Origin: Pedobacter heparinus DSM 2366
GTDB lineage: Bacteria > Bacteroidota > Bacteroidia > Sphingobacteriales > Sphingobacteriaceae
Direction of reading: 5' to 3'
Length of the DNA stretch: 64,000 bases
NCBI RefSeq assembly: GCF_000023825.1
Contig: NC_013061.1
Span: 558,001 to 622,000 of the forward strand
In this document: piece by piece, positions 15,927 through 25,676 of the stretch
How positions within the stretch are numbered: position 1 is the first letter of the stretch
How the letters are laid out: each line of letters begins with the position of its first letter
Translations under genes and position numbers: made by a program
Notes under the pieces: model-generated
Database searches by the model: none
What the model was told of the DNA's origin: nothing
What the model saw: only the letters and a program-made list of their open reading frames with translations

Positions 15927-17547
15927 ATACTTTTTCTCCGTTAATATAGGTTTTTAGAACTTGTGTGTTAAGGATTTGTGCAGGGCTGGCCTTAAGAAGG
16001 TCCTGGTCAAGGATCACAAAATCTGCAAACTTGCCCGTTTCGATACTACCTTTCTCCTGCTCTTCAAAATTGGCTTTGGCGGCCCAGATGGTCATACCCC
16101 GCAGGGTCTCTTCTTTGCTTAGCCCATTTTCTTTTTGGAAACCACCTTCGGGATAATTGCTGGCGTCTTTGCGGATGGTGGCGGCATAAAAAGTAAGCAT
16201 AGGGTTAATCTGTTCTACCGGAAAATCTGTGCCTAAAGGAATCCAGCCATTTTGTTTCAACAACTGTTTAAAGGCATAGGCCCCCTTAATGCGCTCGGGC
16301 CCCAGGCGGTCTGCAGCCCAATACATATCTGAAGTAGCATGTGTAGGCTGTACAGAAGGAATGATATTGGCCTTGCCAAAAAGATCGAAATCTTCGGGGG
16401 CAATTACTTGGGCATGTTCTATGCGCCAGCGCTTGTCATTTTTGCCCCCCAGCACCTTGTTGTATATTTTAAGAATGGTACGGTTGGCCGAATCACCTAT
16501 GGCATGTGTGCACATCTGGAAATTCTTTTCAGCAAGTTTTTTTGCAATGGCTTCAAAATGTTCAGGATTACTGAGCAGAAAGCCACTTTTATCAGGCATG
16601 TCGTGGTAAGGATGCAGCAGGCAGGCACCCCTGGAACCCAAAGCCCCATCGCCCATTACTTTAAAAGCCCGCACGTTTAGCCGCTCTGTTTTAATGGCAC
16701 CCCGTTTAAACAGGTAATCATAATTGGGCTGATGATCAGACAGCATCACATACATTCTCATTTTGAGCTTATGGCCGGCCTGCATTTTCTCTATTAAATT
16801 TACCAGTTCATAATTGCTGCCGCAATCATCAATGGTTGTCAGTCCTGCTGCAAAGCAATTCTGCTGGGCATCCATCAGTATCTTTTCCATTTGCTGCGGT
16901 GATGGTGCCTGTATTTTATTTTCAACAAGCGAAGTGGCATTGTCTATCAATAAACCTGTCAGTTTGCCGTTTTTACTTACAATTTCTCCGCCGGTCAATA
17001 CATAACTCTTGGTAAGTCCGGCTGCATCAAGTGCTTTCTGATTGGCAATGGCCGCATGGCCGTCTATGCGGGTAAGGAATACCGGCCGCTCAGGAAACAA
17101 CTGGTCAAGTTTCGTTTTATCCGGGAACTGTTTGCCCGGCCAGTCGTTCTGGTCCCAGCCATTCCCGGTCAGCCAGCCGTCAGGATGTGTTTTGGCAAAT
17201 TCGGTCAGTCGCCCGCATACCTCTTCCCAGCTTTTGGCTTCTCTGAGGTCTGCATCCTGCAGGCTTTGTCCGTAGCCAAAAAAATGTGCATGGGCATCAA
17301 TAAAACCCGGGTAAACTGGCTTTCCCAAGGCATCAATTTCCTCCGGAGCAGTATAAGATTTCCTGATTTCTTCTGTATTGCCCGTGGCAAGGATCTTCCC
17401 GTCTTTTACCGCAAAAGCCTGAACAGTGTCAAAAGCACCGTTAACGGTATAAACCTGTCCGTTGTATAAAATAAGATCGGCCTTTTGTTTGCTGCATGAA
17501 ACAGAAAGCAATGCTGCGGCAGATAAAACTGTAAGAAAACCTTTCAT
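15913..17547 (-). CDS. Amidohydrolase family lipoprotein (YtcJ-like, Amidohydro_3)
   Basis: 544 residues with a lipoprotein signal (LLSVSCSK). The TIM-barrel metal-dependent hydrolase motifs are visible: HAHFFG after GFID, TRIDGHAAIA, a long barrel, MCTHAIGDSAN, WRIEHAQV and LGTDFPV near the end. Members hydrolyse amide or imine bonds in varied substrates, and most have no assigned substrate. It is the first gene of a two-gene unit with the serine hydrolase, overlapping by 14 bp. Confidence 0.88.
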   Translation of the reverse strand: MKGFLTVLSAAALLSVSCSKQKADLILYNGQVYTVNGAFDTVQAFAVKDGKILATGNTEEIRKSYTAPEEIDALGKPVYPGFIDAHAHFFGYGQSLQDADLREAKSWEEVCGRLTEFAKTHPDGWLTGNGWDQNDWPGKQFPDKTKLDQLFPERPVFLTRIDGHAAIANQKALDAAGLTKSYVLTGGEIVSKNGKLTGLLIDNATSLVENKIQAPSPQQMEKILMDAQQNCFAAGLTTIDDCGSNYELVNLIEKMQAGHKLKMRMYVMLSDHQPNYDYLFKRGAIKTERLNVRAFKVMGDGALGSRGACLLHPYHDMPDKSGFLLSNPEHFEAIAKKLAEKNFQMCTHAIGDSANRTILKIYNKVLGGKNDKRWRIEHAQVIAPEDFDLFGKANIIPSVQPTHATSDMYWAADRLGPERIKGAYAFKQLLKQNGWIPLGTDFPVEQINPMLTFYAATIRKDASNYPEGGFQKENGLSKEETLRGMTIWAAKANFEEQEKGSIETGKFADFVILDQDLLKASPAQILNTQVLKTYINGEKVYEKK

Positions 17548-17700
17548 AATTTAAAGATAGTAAAACCTTGCAAAAACACGCAAAGTACGGCAAATAAGTG
17601 CAGACTGATTTTTTAACTGTACGCCGACAAAATATTATGGAATGAAATAAAGGATGCGTCTTATTTTGCCTAAATTAGCAGCTTTACCGAAGATAGATAA

Positions 17701-19572
17701 ATGTCAGATATTATACAGCTTTTACCCGATAGTGTGGCCAACCAGATCGCAGCAGGCGAGGTGGTACAGCGGCCTGCGTCGGCTGTAAAAGAGTTATTAG
17801 AGAACGCGATTGATGCGGGGGCAAATAAAATACAGCTCCTAGTTAAGGATGCCGGAAAAGCCCTGATCCAGGTGATAGACAATGGTTGCGGAATGAGTGT
17901 AACCGATGCCCGGATGTGTTTTGAACGCCATGCAACCTCTAAAGTACGTAAGGCTGAAGACCTGTTTGCGATCCGCACGATGGGTTTCAGGGGCGAGGCC
18001 ATGGCTTCTATTGCAGCCATTGCCCAGGTAGAGATGAAGACCCGCAAGCATGATGAAGAGCTGGGGACCGTAATAGAGATTGAAGGCTCTGTTTTCGTAA
18101 AACAGGAGCCTGTTGCCTGTTCTGAAGGTACCAGCATCAGCATCAAAAACCTTTTTTACAATACACCCGCCAGGCGCAATTTTCTGAAAAGCAATCCGGC
18201 CGAGATGCGCCATATTATTGATGAATTTCAGCGGATATCACTGGCACATCCTTCAATCGCCTTTAGTTTGCACCATGATGGCGTAGAGATCTATCGCTTG
18301 CCTGCTTCGGTATTGAAACAGCGGATTGTGCATTTGTTTGGTAATAATTACAACGAACGGCTGATCCCTGTTGAAGAAGAAACCAGCATCATTAACCTAA
18401 AAGGATATATTGGCAAGCCAGAATTTGCCAAAAAGACTAGGGGTGAACAGTTCTTTTTTGTAAACAACCGCTTCATTAAAGACGCTTATTTAAACCATGC
18501 GGTTAACAAGGCTTATGAAGAGCTGCTTGCAGATGATCATTTTCCGCTGTATGTGCTCTTTATAGATATAGATCCGGCAAATATTGATGTAAACGTACAC
18601 CCAACAAAAACAGAGATCAAATATTTAGATGAAAAATCTATCTATGCCATTCTGCATTCGGCCATAAAAAGATCTTTGGGCAGGTTTAACATTAGTCCGA
18701 CTATAGATTTCGATCAGGAAACCGGCTTCAGCAATATGATCACGCATAAAGCCCCTGAAGAAATTGTGCCGCCAAGCATTAGTTTCAATCCTGATTTTAA
18801 CCCCTTTGCTGAAGATAAACCTAGCCCATCCAGGGATGCGGCTTATGCAAGTTTCCCTAAAAGTTATGGTGGGGGCGGGGGTAATATCAAGCCCAGCACA
18901 AAAAACTGGGGCTCATTGTATGAGATTGCAAACCATAATCCTGAAACCCAATCGGCACTTGACCTCCCTGCCGATCCTGCCGGTCATCAGTTTAGTCCTG
19001 TGCAAAAGCAGCTGATGCAACTGCACAACCGTTATATCATTTCACAGATCAAGTCTGGATTGATGCTGATCGACCAGCAGGCTGCGCATGAAAGGATACT
19101 TTATGAGCGTTTTACCCTGCACCTGGAAGACAGAAAGGGTGCTTCACAGCAAAGCCTGTTCCCACAAACGGTAACTTTAAGCCCCAACGATTACGAACTG
19201 GCCAAAAGTTTGCTGGAAGACATTAAAAGCTTAGGTTTTGAAGTAAGAGAGTTTGGGAAAAATACCCTGGTGATTGAAGGGATACCAGTTGATCTGGGCG
19301 GAGGAAATATCAACGAAACGCAATTGTTTGAACACCTGATAGAAGGATTTAAAAACTCGCAGCAGGAACTAAAACTGGACAAAAGAGATGCTCTTGCCAG
19401 AAGTATGGCCCGGAACAGCGCCATAAAAAATGGCACCGTACTGGGACAGGAAGAGATGAATACGCTGATAGAGCAACTTTTTGCCTGTAAAACCCCTAAC
19501 TTTAGCATCAGTGGCAAGCCGGTTATCCAAACCATCGGCCTTGCAGAACTGGATAAAAAATTTGATAAATAG
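17701..19572 (+). CDS. mutL: DNA mismatch repair protein MutL
   Basis: 623 residues. The N-terminal GHKL ATPase motifs are clear: ELLENAIDAGA, DNGCGM, TMGFRGEA. The transducer domain follows with FFFVNNRFIKD and VDVNVHPTK. A linker of about 330 to 430 contains a poly-Gly stretch. The C-terminal domain contains DQQAAHERILYE, the metal-binding endonuclease motif DQHA-x2-E-x4-E with Gln replacing His, so this is probably a nicking MutL. It acts with MutS in mismatch correction. It is followed after 6 bp by a rhomboid gene and likely leads a four-gene operon. Confidence 0.97.
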   Translation: MSDIIQLLPDSVANQIAAGEVVQRPASAVKELLENAIDAGANKIQLLVKDAGKALIQVIDNGCGMSVTDARMCFERHATSKVRKAEDLFAIRTMGFRGEAMASIAAIAQVEMKTRKHDEELGTVIEIEGSVFVKQEPVACSEGTSISIKNLFYNTPARRNFLKSNPAEMRHIIDEFQRISLAHPSIAFSLHHDGVEIYRLPASVLKQRIVHLFGNNYNERLIPVEEETSIINLKGYIGKPEFAKKTRGEQFFFVNNRFIKDAYLNHAVNKAYEELLADDHFPLYVLFIDIDPANIDVNVHPTKTEIKYLDEKSIYAILHSAIKRSLGRFNISPTIDFDQETGFSNMITHKAPEEIVPPSISFNPDFNPFAEDKPSPSRDAAYASFPKSYGGGGGNIKPSTKNWGSLYEIANHNPETQSALDLPADPAGHQFSPVQKQLMQLHNRYIISQIKSGLMLIDQQAAHERILYERFTLHLEDRKGASQQSLFPQTVTLSPNDYELAKSLLEDIKSLGFEVREFGKNTLVIEGIPVDLGGGNINETQLFEHLIEGFKNSQQELKLDKRDALARSMARNSAIKNGTVLGQEEMNTLIEQLFACKTPNFSISGKPVIQTIGLAELDKKFDK

Positions 19573-19578
19573 AGCCGA

Positions 19579-20304
19579 ATGAACAACATCCATATACCTC
19601 CTGTAGTAAAGAACCTGCTGATTATAAATGTAATTTTTTATGCGGCTATGTTCATGTTCAGAGATGGACAGGGTAATTATTTACTTGTAGAAAAACTCTC
19701 TGTATTTTACTTTGATTCGCCCCATTTTAAAATCTGGCAGCCCATTACCTATATGTTTATGCATAGCCCCGGAACTTTTATGCATATCTTTTTTAACATG
19801 TTTGCCGTTTTTATGTTTGGAGGGGTACTGGAAGCCAGGTGGGGGGCAAAGCGGTTTTTGAACTTTTACCTGATCACTGGTCTTGGTGCATTGGGCCTGC
19901 AATGGGCAGTACAAGCTTTTGAAGTGCACCAGATTGTTGGTACTGCCATTCCCGGAGAGGCGCTTTTCCAGATGAAAAATTTTACACAGGCACAGGCAGA
20001 AACATTAATGGGCATTTACAACGGCCCAATGTTGGGTGCATCCGGAGCCGTATTTGGTTTGCTGGTGGCATTTGGGATGTTATATCCAAATACCGAGCTC
20101 TATATTATGTTTATTCCCATTCCGATAAAAGCCAAATACATTATCCCGGTATACATCATTTTTGAGCTTACCATGGGTGTAGCACAGGTACAGGGCGACT
20201 CGGTAGCACACTATGCCCATTTGGGGGGTGCATTAATTGGCTTTATTTTGGTTAAGCTTTGGGGAGATAAAAATAACGATAGATTTTATACCTACTATGA
20301 ATAA
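19579..20304 (+). CDS. Rhomboid-family intramembrane serine protease (first of two)
   Basis: 241 residues, about six transmembrane helices. The catalytic pair is Ser155 in LGASGAVFG and His214 in HYAHLGG; the HxxxN support motif is HIFFN in helix 2. Rhomboids cleave membrane proteins within the bilayer. The loop between helices 2 and 4 has an insertion rich in polar residues (about 110 to 145). It starts 6 bp after mutL and overlaps the next rhomboid gene by 8 bp, so the pair is translationally coupled. Confidence 0.92.
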   Translation: MNNIHIPPVVKNLLIINVIFYAAMFMFRDGQGNYLLVEKLSVFYFDSPHFKIWQPITYMFMHSPGTFMHIFFNMFAVFMFGGVLEARWGAKRFLNFYLITGLGALGLQWAVQAFEVHQIVGTAIPGEALFQMKNFTQAQAETLMGIYNGPMLGASGAVFGLLVAFGMLYPNTELYIMFIPIPIKAKYIIPVYIIFELTMGVAQVQGDSVAHYAHLGGALIGFILVKLWGDKNNDRFYTYYE

Positions 20305-21157
20305 TAACCTGTTTAAAGATTTAAAGTATAAGGTATTCCAGTCCGGCAATCCTGTATACTTTTATATAGGCATCAATGTCATTATTTTTGTGGCATTTGC
20401 GCTGATCAATATCCCTTTCTTTCTTTCTGGAAATGGTGGTGGCATTTACAGCGGATGGATCAGGGAATATGCAGGCTTTCCGGCCGATTTGGCCAAACTG
20501 CCAGTTCGGTTTTACGCCATTTTAACCTACCAGTTTTTTCATGATGGCCTGCTGCACATTTTATTTAATATGTTGTGGCTGTTCTGGATGGGAAGAATTT
20601 TTCTAGACTTTTTAAAGCCACGTCAGTTTCATTTTGTATACCTGGCAGGTGGTTTTGCCGGGGCATTGCTGTATTTGCTGGCCTACAATATTTTTCCTGT
20701 ATTTGCAACTGCTTTGCCGCAGGCCACAATTATAGGATCCTCAGCTTCAGTAATGGCCGTTATAGTGGCAGCCGCTACCTTAGTGCCCGATTACAGCATC
20801 AGGCTGCTTTTTTTAGGTGATGTAAAATTGAAGTATCTTGCATTGGCATATATCGTATTGGACCTGATTGGGATGGCAACTACAGATGCGGGCGGAAGCT
20901 TTGCCCATCTTGGCGGTGCTGTATTGGGTTTTACGTATATTAAACTGTTGAGAAAGGGGACAGACTGGAGCAGCCTGTTTAAACGTAAACCAAAATTAAA
21001 AGTGGTTAGAAATGAGTTTGCAAAACAGGGTGCTAAAAAGGCAGATGCCGTAAACCAGGAAGAGATAGACAGAATATTGGATAAAATCTCAAAATCTGGT
21101 TACGATAAACTAAATAAGGAAGAAAAGGAAACTTTATTCAAGGCGAGTAAACATTAA
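20297..21157 (+). CDS. Rhomboid-family intramembrane serine protease (second) with cytoplasmic tail
   Basis: 286 residues from the ATG at 20297; longer in-frame starts lie deep inside the previous gene and are rejected. Motifs: HILFN in helix 2, Ser149 in GSSAS (the usual GxSG lacks its second Gly), His204 in FAHLGG. A charged tail of about 65 residues after the last helix (KRKPKLKVVRNEF... ILDKISKSGYDKLNKEEKE) is the SHOCT-like tail seen in Bacteroidota rhomboids. It overlaps the previous gene by 8 bp and the next by 1 bp (TAATG). Confidence 0.9.
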   Translation: MNNNLFKDLKYKVFQSGNPVYFYIGINVIIFVAFALINIPFFLSGNGGGIYSGWIREYAGFPADLAKLPVRFYAILTYQFFHDGLLHILFNMLWLFWMGRIFLDFLKPRQFHFVYLAGGFAGALLYLLAYNIFPVFATALPQATIIGSSASVMAVIVAAATLVPDYSIRLLFLGDVKLKYLALAYIVLDLIGMATTDAGGSFAHLGGAVLGFTYIKLLRKGTDWSSLFKRKPKLKVVRNEFAKQGAKKADAVNQEEIDRILDKISKSGYDKLNKEEKETLFKASKH

Positions 21158-22269
21158 TGAAGCGTTCAAAACCAACATTTATAGATAAGTTAGTCCGATT
21201 AGGGGCTATAGGGTTGGCCACTGCACTTGCGCTGGGGATTTTGGCAGGTAATATAGATCCGCGCAGTTTTCAACTGATCGCTTTTTTTGGACTGGCCTAT
21301 CCTTATGTCCTTTTGCTCAATATAATAATGATTGCATGGTGGTGCATTCGGAGAAGGTGGCTGTTCGCCGCCACTACACTTGTCCTCATTTTGCTGGGCT
21401 GGCATTCATTGACCACTACTTTTGGATTTATTGGTGAAAAAGGGCTCGGTCCCAAGGCAGATCCGGGACTGATCCGTATGATGACCTATAATGTGCATAG
21501 TTTTAAGCCTTATGGAGAGGGAAACATTGAATCTGTAAAGCAGCAGATGTTAGATCTGATAGAAAACGAGAATCCGGATATCATCTGTTTTCAGGAGTAT
21601 TTTACCCGTAAGAAAGGCCCGTATGACATTACAGACAGTCTGAAAAGGATATTAAACAAACCCTATCATTATTTTGAACCCATTTCTCAAAATGATTATG
21701 AAGCTACCGGGCTGGCCATTTTTTCCAAATATCCTATTAAAAATAAAGGTACCATAGCTTTTAATAAAGTTTACCGGGGCAATAGCAGTATTTATGTTGA
21801 TGTTACAGTTAAAAATAAAATGTTCAGGATTTATAATGTCCACATGCAGTCTATATCCTTTCAGGAACAGGACTATATGTACCTGGACCAGGTAAAGTAC
21901 CAGATGGATCCTAAACTTTATGCCTCAAAAAGAATCCTGGTAATGTTAAGAAACGCCTTTTTGAAGCGCAGTGAACAGGTGGACATCATGAAGGCTCATA
22001 TAAAAACCTGTGAACTGCCTTTCATTATTGCCGGTGATTTTAACGATACCCCTGCATCTTACGCCGTAAAGCAAATGACAAAATCATTAAAAAATACTTT
22101 TAAAGAACAGGGAACCGGCTTTGGGAAAACTTATAATGGTAAATTTCCAAACTTCCAGATCGATTATATTGCCACTACACAAAACTTTGATGTGATGAAC
22201 TACCGCATCATTGAAGCTAAATTATCAGATCACTTCCCTGTTCGCAGCGACCTTAGATTAAACCCCTAA
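21157..22269 (+). CDS. Endonuclease/exonuclease/phosphatase (EEP) family membrane protein
   Basis: 370 residues. Three hydrophobic segments at the N-terminus (about 12 to 85) anchor the protein. An EEP domain follows with MTYNVHSF, ICFQEYF (Glu), IIAGDFNDTP (Asp and Asn) and the C-terminal SDHFPV (Asp-His), so metal and catalytic residues are all present. Members include phosphodiesterases acting on nucleic acids, lipids or inositol phosphates; the target is unknown. Start and previous stop share one base. Confidence 0.9.
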   Translation: MKRSKPTFIDKLVRLGAIGLATALALGILAGNIDPRSFQLIAFFGLAYPYVLLLNIIMIAWWCIRRRWLFAATTLVLILLGWHSLTTTFGFIGEKGLGPKADPGLIRMMTYNVHSFKPYGEGNIESVKQQMLDLIENENPDIICFQEYFTRKKGPYDITDSLKRILNKPYHYFEPISQNDYEATGLAIFSKYPIKNKGTIAFNKVYRGNSSIYVDVTVKNKMFRIYNVHMQSISFQEQDYMYLDQVKYQMDPKLYASKRILVMLRNAFLKRSEQVDIMKAHIKTCELPFIIAGDFNDTPASYAVKQMTKSLKNTFKEQGTGFGKTYNGKFPNFQIDYIATTQNFDVMNYRIIEAKLSDHFPVRSDLRLNP

Positions 22270-22275
22270 AATATT

Positions 22276-22283
22276 TACCTTTG
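22276..22283 (+). promoter_or_regulatory. Candidate -7 element of cysS
   Basis: TACCTTTG matches the Bacteroidota -7 consensus TAnnTTTG and ends 5 bases before the cysS ATG. If used, transcription would begin at or next to the start codon, giving a leaderless message. No TTTG -33 box is visible at the expected spacing, so the assignment is weak. Confidence 0.3.
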
Positions 22284-22287
22284 CAAT

Positions 22288-23748
22288 ATGGATAAAGGCT
22301 TACACCTGTACAATACACTTACACGAACAAAAGAACTTTTTGAACCGCTGCACGCGCCTAATGTAGGCATGTATGTTTGTGGACCAACCGTATACAGCGA
22401 CGTTCATTTGGGCAATTGCCGTACCTTTATCTCCTTCGATTTGATATTCAGATATTTAAAATACAGCGGATATAAAGTACGCTATGTGCGCAACATTACA
22501 GATGCCGGACATTTGGAAGGTGACCGTGATGAAGGGGATGATAAATTTGCAAAAAGGGCCAAGCTGGAGCAGCTGGAACCTATGGAAATTGTACAAAAGT
22601 ATACCCTTGGTTTTCACGATGTGCTGCGGATGTTTAATACCCTGCCGCCAAGTATAGAACCCACTGCAACCGGACATATCATTGAACAGATAGAAATGAT
22701 CAAGGTGATAATGGACAATGGTTATGCCTATGAAGCCAATGGAACGGTTTATTTTGACGTAGAAAAGTACAGTGCCAGTTACAACTATACCATATTGACC
22801 AACCGTAACCTGGAAGATATGCTGGCCAATACCCGGGAACTGGGCGGACAGGACGAGAAACGCGGTCGCCTTGATTTTGCACTGTGGATAAAAGCCAAGC
22901 CCGAAACCATTATGCGCTGGCCATCTCCGTGGGGTATAGGTTTCCCGGGCTGGCATATAGAATGCTCGGCCATGAGTGCCAAATACCTTGGTGAAGAGTT
23001 TGATATCCATGGTGGTGGTATGGATCTGGCCGCTACGCATCATACCAACGAAATAGCCCAGTCGGAAGCCTGCAACCACAAACAACCGGCAAAATACTGG
23101 ATGCATACCAATATGCTTACCGTTAATGGTGCCCGCATGTCTAAGTCGGCAGGCAATGGCTTTTTGCCAGGCGAACTTTTTACTGGCGACCATCCGCTGC
23201 TCGATAGGGGATACAGTCCTATGACCGTTAAGTTCTTTATGCTTCAGGCACATTACCGCAGTACACTCGATTTTTCCAATGAAGCATTGGATGCCTCTGA
23301 AAAAGGCTTCAGACGATTAATGAACGCCGTAACCCTACTCGATAAACTGGTTCCTGCTGCAGAAAGTGATTTTGAAATAGATCCGATAGCCAGCAATTGC
23401 ATCAGGGCTATGAACGATGATTTCAATAGCCCTGTGGTCATTGCCGAACTGTTTGAAGCTACCCGCATCATCAATATTGTATACGATGGTAAAGGAAAGA
23501 TCTCTGTTGCAGAACTCGGTAAGCTGAAAAAGCTGGTAAAGGATTTTGTATTCGATATTTTTGGCCTGAAAGATGAAGAAGCATCCAATACCGAGTTAAA
23601 TGATGTACTGGAAATGATGATCGACATCAGGAAGGCGGCAAAAGAAAATAAAGATTATGCCACCTCTGATAAAATCCGCGTTGGCCTGCAAAGTATGGGC
23701 ATTCAGCTTAAAGACAGTAAAGAAGGCACCACCTGGAACAAAGTGTAG
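22288..23748 (+). CDS. cysS: Cysteinyl-tRNA synthetase
   Basis: Charges tRNA-Cys. 486 residues, normal length. Class I signatures are seen: [16 protein letters not shown] (HIGH variant with the zinc Cys29) and ARMSKSAGN (KMSKS). The zinc-site residues in GWHIECSAM and [10 protein letters not shown] are also present, and the DALR-type C-terminal domain is complete. The gene starts 18 bp after the EEP gene. A weak hairpin follows the stop. Confidence 0.97.
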   Translation: MDKGLHLYNTLTRTKELFEPLHAPNVGMYVCGPTVYSDVHLGNCRTFISFDLIFRYLKYSGYKVRYVRNITDAGHLEGDRDEGDDKFAKRAKLEQLEPMEIVQKYTLGFHDVLRMFNTLPPSIEPTATGHIIEQIEMIKVIMDNGYAYEANGTVYFDVEKYSASYNYTILTNRNLEDMLANTRELGGQDEKRGRLDFALWIKAKPETIMRWPSPWGIGFPGWHIECSAMSAKYLGEEFDIHGGGMDLAATHHTNEIAQSEACNHKQPAKYWMHTNMLTVNGARMSKSAGNGFLPGELFTGDHPLLDRGYSPMTVKFFMLQAHYRSTLDFSNEALDASEKGFRRLMNAVTLLDKLVPAAESDFEIDPIASNCIRAMNDDFNSPVVIAELFEATRIINIVYDGKGKISVAELGKLKKLVKDFVFDIFGLKDEEASNTELNDVLEMMIDIRKAAKENKDYATSDKIRVGLQSMGIQLKDSKEGTTWNKV

Positions 23749-23754
23749 CATTGT

Positions 23755-23774
23755 GTAATTGTTAATTACTTTTT
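23755..23774 (+). terminator. Weak terminator after cysS
   Basis: GTAATT-GTT-AATTAC followed by five T. The stem is short and AT-rich, so it is only a candidate. Confidence 0.4.
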
Positions 23775-23824
23775 AAACCAACACAAACATCCAAACCCTA
23801 TATTCGTATCCTAACTATTTAAAC

Positions 23825-24685
23825 ATGATGATGAACAAGTTTTTTTATACCCTTATTGCGGCAGCTTTTACAGTAAGTGCATACGCACAGAAATCTGATG
23901 GGAGCACCAAATCATTAATAAAAGCTGAAAAAGAATTTGCAGATAGCTTTGCAAAGCATGGCTCTAAAACGGCATATACCAGTTTTGCCGCTGCCGATGG
24001 TTTGGTATTCAGGCCAAATCCTGTAAATGCAAAAACCTTTTATAGCGCACAGCCGGAAAGTAAAGATGTAAGCTGGACACCAGTTTATGCCCGGGTATCA
24101 AGAAGTGGCGACTGGGGCTTTACCACCGGTCCTTATACCATTGGGGGTGATAAACCTGCTTACGGGCAATATTTAACTGTATGGAAAGCAAAAGATGGAA
24201 AATGGGAATTGGCTCTGGACCTCGGCACCTCTACCAATAAACCCTTAAATAAGGTAAGCCCTGAATACATTGAACCTAAGGATTTTTATAAGCCTAAATT
24301 TTTAAATGATAAACAAAGGGCAGCAGCAGCAGATATCATTGCCACTACCGAGAAAACCTTAAATGCTTCTCTGAAATCTTATGGCATTGCTGCTTTTGGT
24401 GGCTTTTTAAACCCTGATGCAAGATTACTGTTTCCTGGCTATGAGCCCATCGTGGGTAAAGACAAGATCCTGCCTTTCTTTAACAGCATGATCAGCAAAG
24501 TATTTTTTAAAACCACCAAGGTGGATAAAGCAGATGGGGGCGACCTGGCTTATACTTATGGTGTGGCTACTGTAGATTACAAGGCTGAACTAAGAGAAAG
24601 CTTCAATTATGTGTTCATTTATGAACGTCAGGCAGACCACAACTGGAATATCATTTTACAGGTATTTGCTCCGGCAGAACGTTAA
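23825..24685 (+). CDS. Secreted DUF4440/NTF2-like protein
   Basis: 286 residues beginning with three consecutive candidate ATGs' worth of MMMN and a signal peptide ending SAYAQ. Two NTF2-like (SnoaL/DUF4440) halves can be seen: residues about 25 to 140 (SLIKAEKEFADSFAKHG... WGFTTGPYTI... WELALDLG) and about 165 to 285 (DIIATTEKTLNASLKSYG... LLFPGYEPIVGKDKI... WNIILQVF). No catalytic residues can be assigned. It is monocistronic, with a terminator after it. Function unknown; periplasmic ligand binding is one possibility. Confidence 0.75.
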   Translation: MMMNKFFYTLIAAAFTVSAYAQKSDGSTKSLIKAEKEFADSFAKHGSKTAYTSFAAADGLVFRPNPVNAKTFYSAQPESKDVSWTPVYARVSRSGDWGFTTGPYTIGGDKPAYGQYLTVWKAKDGKWELALDLGTSTNKPLNKVSPEYIEPKDFYKPKFLNDKQRAAAADIIATTEKTLNASLKSYGIAAFGGFLNPDARLLFPGYEPIVGKDKILPFFNSMISKVFFKTTKVDKADGGDLAYTYGVATVDYKAELRESFNYVFIYERQADHNWNIILQVFAPAER

Positions 24686-24707
24686 CCTGATTACCTGAAA
24701 TATACAA

Positions 24708-24739
24708 AAGGTCTCTTAAGTATTTAAGGGGCCTTTTTT
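24708..24739 (+). terminator. Rho-independent terminator
   Basis: A 12-bp stem with two G-U pairs (AAGGTCTCTTAA with TTAAGGGGCCTT), a 4-nt loop and a T-run, 22 bp after the DUF4440-like gene. Confidence 0.85.
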
Positions 24740-24786
24740 GTGTTGCTCCCAATAAATCCTTATTTTATGCCGTTATTACCTGATAA

Positions 24787-25668
24787 ATGAAGAAGATACT
24801 ACTGACGATTATACTGGGGATGGCCCTTCAGGCACAGGCCCAGAAATTTATGCTGATAGGGCACCAGGGTGCCAGGGGAATTATGCCGGAAAATACCATC
24901 CCGGGAATGATCAAAGCGCTTGATCTGGATGTCAATGTGCTCAATATGGGAGTGGTGATCTCTAAGGACGGAGAGGTTGTGCTTTCTCATGAACCTTACT
25001 TTAACAATGAGATCAGCACCAGACCCGATGGTAAACCCATTACCTTTAAGGATGAAAAGAAGTACAATATGTTTGAAATGGATTACGAAGAGATCAGGAA
25101 GTTTGATGTCGGCACCAAGGTCCATAACCGTTTTCCGGGACAGATGAAAATGAAAGTCTATAAGCCTCTGCTGGCTGAAACGATAGATTCTGTGGAAGCC
25201 TATGTAAAGGAAAAAAATCTGGAAAAACCTGTTTATTGTATCGAAACTTCGTTGATCAGGAAGGGTGACGGCATATTTCAGCCCGATGCAACAGTGTTCA
25301 TTGAAAAGATCATGGAAATTATAAAAGAGAAAAAACTCAGCAAAAGGGTCATCATCCAGTCGCTCGACATGCGTACCCTGCAATACCTGCATGAATATTT
25401 CCCCTCTGTAAAAACAGCATTGATGATCGACGAGAAACAGGATTTTGAAGAAAGCATTCAGACACTGGGCTTTACGCCAACCTATTACAGCCCTTATTAT
25501 GTGCTGGTAGGAAAGGGGCTGGTAGACCGTTGCCATGCTGCAGGCGTAAAAATTATCCCCTGGACGGTGAATACGGCCAAGGACATGAAATATTTAATTA
25601 ACCTTGGTGTAGATGGCATTATTACCGATTATCCCAATCAGTATACCCGCGTTATGCAGGAACAATAA
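24787..25668 (+). CDS. Secreted glycerophosphodiester phosphodiesterase-like protein lacking canonical metal ligands
   Basis: 293 residues with a signal peptide ending AQAQ. GDPD family features: H26-Q-G-A-R30 and E35-N36-T (GHQGARG, PENT), KDGEVVLSHEP with His68, and a C-terminal WTVN and GVDGIITDYP. In active enzymes the strand before TKDG reads E-x-D, whose acids bind the metal. Here the aligned residues are Asn53 and Gly55 (VLNMGVVISKDG), neither a single-base change from Glu/Asp codons. The fold is secure but hydrolysis as in GlpQ/UgpQ is doubtful. The gene converges on the MoxR gene with 8 bp between stops. Confidence 0.82.
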   Translation: MKKILLTIILGMALQAQAQKFMLIGHQGARGIMPENTIPGMIKALDLDVNVLNMGVVISKDGEVVLSHEPYFNNEISTRPDGKPITFKDEKKYNMFEMDYEEIRKFDVGTKVHNRFPGQMKMKVYKPLLAETIDSVEAYVKEKNLEKPVYCIETSLIRKGDGIFQPDATVFIEKIMEIIKEKKLSKRVIIQSLDMRTLQYLHEYFPSVKTALMIDEKQDFEESIQTLGFTPTYYSPYYVLVGKGLVDRCHAAGVKIIPWTVNTAKDMKYLINLGVDGIITDYPNQYTRVMQEQ

Positions 25669-25676
25669 AAGACTGC

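Noticed and set aside
17701..19572. MutL with inactivated endonuclease because of DQQA instead of DQHA
   Set aside because: The remaining acidic residues of the motif are intact and I believe this variant occurs in related MutL proteins, so loss of activity is not supported.
22456..23253. 265-codon minus-strand frame inside cysS
   Set aside because: Entirely antisense to a secure essential gene; no domain resemblance.
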